In this document: in pieces, positions 58,631 to 64,000 of the stretch
How the letters are laid out: the number at the start of each line of letters is the position of its first letter
How positions within the stretch are numbered: position 1 is the stretch's first letter
NCBI GenBank assembly: GCA_023432225.1
Contig: JAEYUW010000020.1
Coordinates: forward strand, 1-64,000
Source: Verrucomicrobiota bacterium
GTDB taxonomy: Bacteria > Verrucomicrobiota > Verrucomicrobiia > Opitutales > Opitutaceae
Reading direction: 5' to 3'
DNA: 64,000 nucleotides
Position numbers and translations under genes: made by a program
The notes under the pieces: model-generated
Told to the model about the DNA's origin: nothing
Seen by the model: only the letters and a program-made list of their open reading frames with translations
Database searches by the model: none

Positions 58631-59659
58631 TTAGAGGGACGTCGAGGCGGTCGGAAGCGGGGCCTGAATGAGTCCGTTGGCCTTGGCGACGTCGTCTTCG
58701 ATGCGATGGTAGAGATCCTGACGGATGATCTTGTTGGCGGCGCGGATCGCGCTCGCCCAAGCGTGGCGGTTGCTCGAACCGTGCGCTTTCAAAAGGTTGC
58801 CGCGCACGCCGAGCAGCGGGGCGCCGCCGTAGCGGTCGGGGTTCATGCGCTCCTTGAGGGCGCCGAAAGCGCCTTTGGCGAGGACGGCGCCGGCCATGCG
58901 GAGCGGGCTCTTCTTGAGCTCGTCCTTCAGCATGCCGGTGATGAATTTCGCGAGCGATTCCCAGGTTTTCAGGAGCGTGTTACCGACGAAACCATCGCAC
59001 ACGACGACGTCGACGTGGTCGCGGAACACCTGGAAGCCTTCGATCGGGCCGACGTAGTTGACCACGCCGTTGATCTTCTTGAGCAGCTCGTTCGTCTCGG
59101 TGATGAGGGCGTTGCCCTTGCCTTCCTCCGTGCCGATCGTGAGGAGGCCGACGCGGGGATTATCGAGGCCGAGGATGACGCGGGCGTAGTCGGCACCGAG
59201 AATGGCGTTGTGCATCAGGTGCTCGGGCTTCGCCTCGGGATTGGCGCCGGCGTCGATCAGAACGAAGTGGCCGCCTTCGCGCGGGATGACGGCAGCGAGG
59301 GCGGGACGATCGACACCGTTCATCGTGCGCAGGCGGAGCGTGCCGCCGGCCATGAGCGCGCCGGTGTTGCCGGAGCTGACGGCGACCTTCGCCTCACCGC
59401 TCTTCACGAGCTCGATGGCGCGCAGCATCGAGGCGTCTTTCTTCGTCTTGAGCGCCTTGAGCGGTTTGTCGTCCATCGTGATCACCTCGGAGGCGTGCGC
59501 GATGGAGACGCGCGAGTTGCCGGCGAGGCCGGCCTGCGCGACGAGGGGAGTCAAAACCTCTTGCTGCCCTACGATGACGATGGGCGCGAGGTCTTGATCC
59601 TCTGAAAGGGCAATTTGGACCGCCGCGACGACTTCAGCGGGGCCCAAGTCGCCGCCCAT
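58631..59659 (-). CDS. plsX: phosphate acyltransferase PlsX, start codon unclear
   Basis: 342 residues if started at ATG 59659 (MGGDLGPAEVV). Makes acyl phosphate from acyl-ACP for phospholipid synthesis. Seen: HASEVITMDDKPLKALKTKKDASML, AVSSGNTGALMAGGTLRL, GPIEGFQVFRDHVDVVVCDGFVGNTLLKTWES, and NPDRYGGAPLLGV. The conserved first beta strand RIAVDA is encoded just upstream in the same frame (59660-59677), but no ATG, GTG or TTG precedes it; the only near-cognate candidate close by is CTG at 59684-59686, giving LPPRIAVDAMGGD. So the real protein probably starts at a non-standard codon or the site needs resequencing. Confidence 0.93.
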   Translation of the reverse strand: MGGDLGPAEVVAAVQIALSEDQDLAPIVIVGQQEVLTPLVAQAGLAGNSRVSIAHASEVITMDDKPLKALKTKKDASMLRAIELVKSGEAKVAVSSGNTGALMAGGTLRLRTMNGVDRPALAAVIPREGGHFVLIDAGANPEAKPEHLMHNAILGADYARVILGLDNPRVGLLTIGTEEGKGNALITETNELLKKINGVVNYVGPIEGFQVFRDHVDVVVCDGFVGNTLLKTWESLAKFITGMLKDELKKSPLRMAGAVLAKGAFGALKERMNPDRYGGAPLLGVRGNLLKAHGSSNRHAWASAIRAANKIIRQDLYHRIEDDVAKANGLIQAPLPTASTSL

Positions 59660-59738
59660 GGCATCGACAGCGATGCGGGGCGGCAGCGGGGCGGAACTGG
59701 CGGCTTCGGGATGGATGGCGGGAAGCTGCCGGTGAACC

Positions 59739-59918
59739 TTAGACCGTAACGTCGAGAACCTGACGACCGCGATACATGCCGGTCTTCGGGTTCACGCGGT
59801 GCGGGCGGAAGGCGCCACCGTCGGTCGGGTCTTTGGCGACCTCGGGAGCTTTGAAGGCGTTGGCGGCGCGGCGGTTAGCGCTGCGGCGCTTGGATTGCTT
59901 ACGTTTCGGATTGGCCAT
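59739..59918 (-). CDS. rpmF: 50S ribosomal protein L32
   Basis: 59 residues, MANPKRKQSKRRSANRRAANA continuing to FRPHRVNPKTGMYRGRQVLDVTV. Part of the large ribosomal subunit. The L32 start 'M(A)(V)PKRK.S..r...R' and the 'hR..p..G.Y.Gr.v' end are unmistakable; the zinc-binding Cys residues of some L32 forms are absent (C- form). First gene of the envelope run; the usual upstream partner (DUF177/YceD) is not present. Confidence 0.95.
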   Translation of the reverse strand: MANPKRKQSKRRSANRRAANAFKAPEVAKDPTDGGAFRPHRVNPKTGMYRGRQVLDVTV

Positions 59919-59984
59919 GGTAAGTGATTGTGGAGTGCAGCTGGACGCGTGGACCGGCCGCTAGTTTTGATTGGAAGGTCGAGG

Positions 59985-60013
59985 AGGTAAGGTTCGGCGA
60001 TTGAACCCGTCAA
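59985..60013 (-). promoter_or_regulatory. candidate sigma-70 promoter for rpmF operon
   Basis: Minus strand: TTGACG (60013-60008), 17-nt spacer, TTACCT (59990-59985). The -35 is good, the -10 poor. Transcription would start about 65 nt before rpmF. Confidence 0.4.
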
Positions 60014-60042
60014 GACGTTTAACCGCCCGACCCGCTGCGGGC

Positions 60043-61083
60043 TTAGAACAGGAAGAACGCCGCCAGCACGATCGCGACGGCGATGCGGTAAAACGCGAAG
60101 ACGGCGAGCCCGTTGCGCGACAGGAAGCGCACGAAGAACTTCACCGCGAGCGCTGCTGAAACCGCCGCCACCACACACCCGAGCAACACGCTCGACCAGC
60201 CGAAGACCTCGATCATGGCCGGACCCGATTTGAAGGATTTGTAGACCGCCGCACCCGCGAGCGTCGGCAGACCCACGAGGAAACTGAACTCGGCCGCTCT
60301 CACCGGGGTGAGGCCGGCAAGGTAGCCGCCAACGATCGTGACCATCGAGCGGCTTGTGCCCGGCCAGAGCGCGAGGCACTGCGCGAAACCGATGCCTACC
60401 GCTTTACCCGGAGTCATGTCGGCCGGGTCGCCCTTGGAAAAGCCGATGCCGGAGTTCTTTTTCCGCCAGCGTTCGGCCCAGAGCATGATTACCGCACCGC
60501 CGATCTGCGCAGCCACGACGGCCCAGATCGAAAAGAGGTATTTGTCGATCAGGTCATGCAGCAGGAAACCGATCACCGCCACAGGCGCAAAGGCCAGCAG
60601 GACATTCCGCAGCAGCCGGAAGCCAGAACTGCTCCGTCCAAACAGACCGATGAGCATGTTCACCAGCTGCGACCAATACATGAAAACCACCGCGAGAATC
60701 GCGCCAACTTGGATGACGACCGTGTAGGTGTCGGCCGCGAGCTTCAGCGTGAGCGGTTCGCCGGCGGGGTTTTTCTCGGAAGGCTTCTTATACCAGAGCG
60801 GCTCGCCCGCGGCGTTCGTGAGCGGCTGGTCGGATTCTAGACCGAGCAGGTGATTGGCAATGATCAGATGCCCCGTGGATGAAACCGGCAGAAACTCCGT
60901 CACGCCTTCGACCACGCCCAGCACGATGGCATCGGTGGCGCTGAGTTCGGCGATGGGCTTGGTCGCCGGTTCGCGGGCCGGCTTTTTCTTCGCGGCGGGC
61001 TCGGCGCCGTGCGCGGCAGCAGCGGACGCGACGAGGAGCGCGGCTATGACAGAGACGAGACGGCTCGAAAAAAGGCGAAACAC
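60043..61083 (-). CDS. uppP: undecaprenyl-diphosphate phosphatase (UppP/BacA)
   Basis: 346 residues. Recycles undecaprenyl pyrophosphate for wall and surface-polymer synthesis in the inner membrane. Motifs GVVEGVTEFLPVSSTGHL (about 57-73) and CLALWPGTSRSM are both present. Relative to the usual 265-280 residues it has an N-terminal signal-like/Lys-Pro-rich extension (1-48) and an insertion of about 25 residues in the first periplasmic loop (SDQPLTNAAGEPLWYKKPSEK). About eight membrane helices. It stands alone on the minus strand. Confidence 0.93.
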   Translation of the reverse strand: MFRLFSSRLVSVIAALLVASAAAAHGAEPAAKKKPAREPATKPIAELSATDAIVLGVVEGVTEFLPVSSTGHLIIANHLLGLESDQPLTNAAGEPLWYKKPSEKNPAGEPLTLKLAADTYTVVIQVGAILAVVFMYWSQLVNMLIGLFGRSSSGFRLLRNVLLAFAPVAVIGFLLHDLIDKYLFSIWAVVAAQIGGAVIMLWAERWRKKNSGIGFSKGDPADMTPGKAVGIGFAQCLALWPGTSRSMVTIVGGYLAGLTPVRAAEFSFLVGLPTLAGAAVYKSFKSGPAMIEVFGWSSVLLGCVVAAVSAALAVKFFVRFLSRNGLAVFAFYRIAVAIVLAAFFLF

Positions 61084-61166
61084 AGAGCGAGCGTTCGGAA
61101 ACGCGCGACGGCTGTCGAGAATTATGCTTTGCGGTGCGCGCGCCGGTGCGGCTTGGATGCGCGGCC

Positions 61167-62210
61167 ATGTTGCTCGAGCAACTGACTCAGAAACTCCACG
61201 AACGTCGCGATCTCAACGCCGCCGAGGCGCGCGAAGCCGCCCTCGCGCTCGCGAGCCCCGACGTTGCTGAAGCCACCAAGATCGATTTTCTCGCCGCGCT
61301 CGCCGCCAAAAGGGAAACCGCCGAGGAGATTGCCTCCTTCGCGCAAACCTATCGCGGCGTGGCGCGCGATCCCGGCGTGCAGGAATGGGCGCCGCACGCG
61401 CTTGATATCGTCGGCACCGGTGGCGACCACGCGGGCGGCTTCAACGTCTCCACGCTCGTCACGCTCACGCTCGCGTCGGCGGGCGTGCCGGTGATGAAGC
61501 ACGGCAACGCCGGCATCACGTCGAAATGCGGCAGCGCGGACCTGATGGTGGCGTTCGGCCTCGATTTGCAGGCGTCGCCCGAGAAGACGCGCGCGGCGTT
61601 GCGCGAGCTCGGCTACTGTTTTTTCTTCGCTCCGGCGTATCACCCGACCTTCAAGCACATCGCTCCCGCCCGGAGGGCCCTCGCGGCACGCGGCCAGCGC
61701 ACGATCTTCAACATCCTCGGTCCGCTCATCAACCCGGGCCGGCCCGCGCACGTGATGCTCGGCGTCTATTCGCCGGCGCTAGTTGAGAAGTTTGCTACGA
61801 CGCTCGAGGTGCTCGGTTGCCCCGCCGGCATCGTGGCGCACGGCGTGATCGCCGACGGTCGCGGCATCGACGAATGGACGACGGCGACCGAAAACCTCGT
61901 GGCCGGTGTCGGCCGACTCAAGAGCGCCATCGCCAACTGGACGCCCGCAGACTTCGGCATGCAGCCGGCGGAGTTTCCCGATCTGATCGGCGGCGACGTC
62001 GCAATGAACGTCGCAATCACCGAAGCGATTCTCGCCGACAAGGCGCCGCGCGGACTGATGGACACGATCGTGGCGGTCGCCGCGATGGGCTTGTGGATCG
62101 TCGGCCGTGAGCCGGATCTTCGCAGCGGCGTGCCGGTCGCGCGCGAGCTGTTGCTCGGTGGAGCGGTTGCCAAAAAGATTGCCGACACCCGGGAATTCTA
62201 TCGTTCGTAA
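61167..62210 (+). CDS. trpD: anthranilate phosphoribosyltransferase
   Basis: 347 residues from ATG 61167 (MLLEQLTQKLHERRDL). Second step of tryptophan synthesis. Seen: IVGTGGDHAGGFNVSTLVTL with the PRPP-binding GTGGD, KHGNAGITSKCGSADLMVAFG, FFFAPAYHPTFKHIAPARRALAARGQRTIFNILGPLINPG and DEWTTATENLV. In the KHGNAG loop the typical 'R..sS.cGsaD' is read as ITSKCGSAD, as in several divergent TrpD proteins. No other trp gene is near. It is followed after 3 nt by glmM. Confidence 0.93.
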   Translation: MLLEQLTQKLHERRDLNAAEAREAALALASPDVAEATKIDFLAALAAKRETAEEIASFAQTYRGVARDPGVQEWAPHALDIVGTGGDHAGGFNVSTLVTLTLASAGVPVMKHGNAGITSKCGSADLMVAFGLDLQASPEKTRAALRELGYCFFFAPAYHPTFKHIAPARRALAARGQRTIFNILGPLINPGRPAHVMLGVYSPALVEKFATTLEVLGCPAGIVAHGVIADGRGIDEWTTATENLVAGVGRLKSAIANWTPADFGMQPAEFPDLIGGDVAMNVAITEAILADKAPRGLMDTIVAVAAMGLWIVGREPDLRSGVPVARELLLGGAVAKKIADTREFYRS

Positions 62211-62213
62211 AGG

Positions 62214-63554
62214 ATGGGTTCGCGGAAATATTTCGGCACTGACGGCGTGCGCGGTGCCTACGGCAGCGCGGTGATGAACGAGACGTTCGCCTGGCGGCTC
62301 GGCGCCGCGGCCGCACGTTTCGCCCGCGAGAAAGGCGCGACTTCGCAGGTCGTCTACATCGGCCGCGACACGCGGGCGTCCGGCGCGAGCCTCGAAGCGG
62401 CGCTCGCGGGCGGGTTGATGGCGGAAGGGTTCAAGCCGGTGAGCCTCGGCGTCGTGCCGACACCCGCGGTGAGCCTCGCCCTGCGCCACGCTCCGGCGGC
62501 GTTCGGCGTCGTGATCACCGCTTCCCACAATCCCGCGGCGGACAATGGCATCAAATTTTTCGGTCCCGCCGGCATCAAGCTCACCGACGAGGAAGAGGCG
62601 CGCATCGAGGCGCTGTTGCCCGAGGCTGCCGGCACACCGGCCGGCGCGCTCGAATACTACGACGCGCGTTCGCTCTATATCGCCACTGCCGCGCGGCTGC
62701 TGCCGGCGGATTCCCTGCGCGGCTGGACGGTCGTGCTCGACGCGGCGAATGGCGCCGGCTGCCAGACGAGTCGCACCGTGCTCGCGCAACTCGGCGCGGA
62801 GGTCGACACGATCGGTTGCTCGCCCGACGGCAGGAACATCAACGAAGCGGTCGGCAGCCAGCATCCGGAGCAGATGGCGGCCGCAGTGAAGGCGCACGGT
62901 GCGCGGCTCGGCATTGCGCACGACGGCGACGCGGATCGTTGCATCCTCTGCGATGAGAACGGCGACGTGCTCGACGGGGACGAGATTCTCACCGTGCTCG
63001 CGTTGCACGCGCTCAAAAGCGGACGCCTGCCCCGCGGTCAGCTGGTCATCACGGTGCAGAGCAATCTCGGCGTGGACGCCGCGGTCGCCGCGGCCGGCGG
63101 CACGGTGGCGCGCACTCCTGTGGGTGATCGCTATGTGATCGAACGCATGCTCGCGGACAGCGCGATGCTCGGTGGCGAGTCGTCCGGCCATGTGATTTGC
63201 GCGGAGGTTTCGCCGACCGGCGACGGACTCGTTGCGGCGCTGAAGGTAATTGAAGTGATGCTCGTGCGCGCCCAGCCGCTCTCGGTGCTGCGGCGGCAGC
63301 TGAAAAAATTTCCGCAGGTGACCGCGGCGTTGAAAGTGCGCGAAAAGAAGCCGCTGGAAAAACTGCCGACGTTGCCGGCGACGATCGCCGCGCTCGAACG
63401 CGAGCTGGGCCAGCAGGGTCGTGTGCTCGTGCGCTACTCCGGCACCGAACCGAAGCTGCGGCTGCTCGTGGAGGGGCCGACCGACGCGGTCGTGAATGCC
63501 GCGCTCGCGCGCCTGGAGCAGGCGACGCGGGCGGATCTCGAGGTCGTGAAGTAG
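62214..63554 (+). CDS. glmM: phosphoglucosamine mutase
   Basis: 446 residues from ATG 62214 (MGSRKYFGTDGVRG). Interconverts glucosamine 6-phosphate and 1-phosphate for UDP-GlcNAc synthesis. Catalytic phosphoserine in VITASHNPAADNGIKFFG (Ser104), metal-binding AHDGDADRCI, sugar-binding GGESSGHVI and phosphate-binding RYSGTEPKLR. FGTDGVRG at the N-terminus is diagnostic. The stop TAG (63552-63554) is the TAG of the GTAG repeat that follows. Probably cotranscribed with trpD. Confidence 0.95.
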   Translation: MGSRKYFGTDGVRGAYGSAVMNETFAWRLGAAAARFAREKGATSQVVYIGRDTRASGASLEAALAGGLMAEGFKPVSLGVVPTPAVSLALRHAPAAFGVVITASHNPAADNGIKFFGPAGIKLTDEEEARIEALLPEAAGTPAGALEYYDARSLYIATAARLLPADSLRGWTVVLDAANGAGCQTSRTVLAQLGAEVDTIGCSPDGRNINEAVGSQHPEQMAAAVKAHGARLGIAHDGDADRCILCDENGDVLDGDEILTVLALHALKSGRLPRGQLVITVQSNLGVDAAVAAAGGTVARTPVGDRYVIERMLADSAMLGGESSGHVICAEVSPTGDGLVAALKVIEVMLVRAQPLSVLRRQLKKFPQVTAALKVREKKPLEKLPTLPATIAALERELGQQGRVLVRYSGTEPKLRLLVEGPTDAVVNAALARLEQATRADLEVVK

Positions 63555-63642
63555 GGACGGCATCAGCCGGCCCAAAGAGAGCCACGTTCGCGGGTCATCG
63601 TCGTGGGCAGTGGTGAATTGGTCCGGCTGAAGCCGGACCTAC
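63551..63642. repeat. paired-hairpin GTAG/CTAC element
   Basis: GTAG, GGGACGGC-ATCA-GCCGGCCC (one mismatch), a 46-nt spacer, GGTCCGGC-TGAA-GCCGGACC (8 bp), CTAC (63639-63642). The TAG of its left end is the glmM stop codon. Confidence 0.78.
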
Positions 63643-63684
63643 GGCGCGCTTGCGCGTCGGGAGCGCCGCTGGCATTTCGCTCGC

Positions 63685-64000
63685 ATGACTGAGCAATCCG
63701 TCGCGTCCCTTGAGCCCCGGCTGCAGAAACTGGTGGAGAGCGCACGGGTGGCGTTTGAGCGCGGCAACCACGACTATGCGGTGGAACTCGCTCGCGAAGT
63801 GCTCGCGGCGGCGCCGGGTTGTCTGCCCGTGCGCAAGCTCCTGCGGACCGCACAGCTGAAGCGCGGCGCGAGCGGCGGCGGTTTTTTCACCAAGGTGCTC
63901 GGCAGTGTCTCGACCGCGCCGTTTCTCGTCAGTGGCAACGCGGCGCTCGCCAAGGACCCGTCCAAGGCGCTCGTCAGCGCGCAAAAGATGCTCGATGCCG
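63685..64000 (+). CDS. TPR-like protein, truncated by window end
   Basis: In-window part starts MTEQSVASLEPRLQKLVESARVAF at ATG 63685 and has no stop before the edge. RVAFERGNHDYAVELAREVLAAAPGCLPVRKLLRTAQLKR is one tetratricopeptide-type helix pair. A short hydrophobic piece (FFTKVLGSVSTAPFLVSG) follows. No signal peptide at the start. Probably a cytosolic TPR scaffold; identity unknown. Confidence 0.72.
   Translation, partial: MTEQSVASLEPRLQKLVESARVAFERGNHDYAVELAREVLAAAPGCLPVRKLLRTAQLKRGASGGGFFTKVLGSVSTAPFLVSGNAALAKDPSKALVSAQKMLDA

Overview
The window is GC-rich (high third-position GC, many shadow frames) and densely packed with genes of a diderm bacterium: lipid A genes (lpxK, lpxI), LptE- and BamD-like envelope assembly factors and a Wza/Wzc-type export module. 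Verrucomicrobial habits are plentiful: DUF1573 and FecR-like proteins, a secreted protein with delta-60 and Calx-beta repeats ending in a 'DPDGDGL..LVEYALGL'-type tail, and PDZ proteases. I infer a member of the Verrucomicrobiota, most likely Opitutaceae (Opitutus/Lacunisphaera-like). That placement is inference from gene content; no rRNA marker is present.

Layout. 1-7.3 kb: aldolase (cut by the window edge), a coiled-coil protein, topoisomerase III, a secreted alpha/beta hydrolase and a class V aminotransferase, all on the minus strand. 7.4-12.7 kb: lpxK, M29 aminopeptidase, adenosine deaminase-like protein, an EF-hand membrane protein and an RluD-type pseudouridine synthase, plus strand. 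12.9-17.5 kb: minus-strand ppx/gppA, zinc ribbon, rsmI, small lipoprotein, coiled-coil protein, pgi. 17.9-25.9 kb: scpB, Gfo/Idh-type oxidoreductase, YitT family, a large conserved protein of unknown function (minus), sppA, sufT, zinc-ribbon membrane protein. 25.9-36.5 kb, minus: dus, bifunctional-nuclease-type protein, lpxI, a four-gene exopolysaccharide export operon (FecR-like, outer-membrane barrel, Wza-like, Wzc-like kinase) and leuS. 36.5-45.9 kb: a trypsin-like PDZ protease coupled to a catalytically dead paralogue, riboflavin synthase, a type-4-like uracil-DNA glycosylase, DUF1573 and Hpt proteins (minus), then metK-ahcY with a strong terminator, and a HAD hydrolase. 46-55 kb: ABC ATPase, giant M6-like metalloprotease, GIY-YIG gene next to tRNA-Ser, hpt, and an Fe3+-type ABC ATPase plus binding protein without a permease. 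55.2-60 kb: the minus-strand run rpmF-plsX-fabH-bamD-like-lptE-like-small protein-rpe. 60-64 kb: uppP, trpD, glmM and a truncated TPR protein.

The most striking non-coding content is a dense family of REP/BIME-like elements. The complete form is two hairpins facing each other, each bounded on its outer side by GTAG (left) or CTAC (right), with a spacer of about 17-46 nt. Stem sequences differ between elements, but within an element the two stems usually belong to the same sequence class. Several sit so that the TAG of their conserved end is the stop codon of the adjacent gene; one element supplies the stop codons of two convergent genes, and one hairpin doublet lies inside the dus reading frame. 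Two further repeat families are present: long imperfect inverted repeats of the 'ACCACGAAATACACGAAA' kind (two copies plus a divergent 'ACCACAGA' copy) and one full and one half copy of an ~82-bp MITE-like palindrome. No CRISPR array, prophage, rRNA operon or complete transposase gene was seen.
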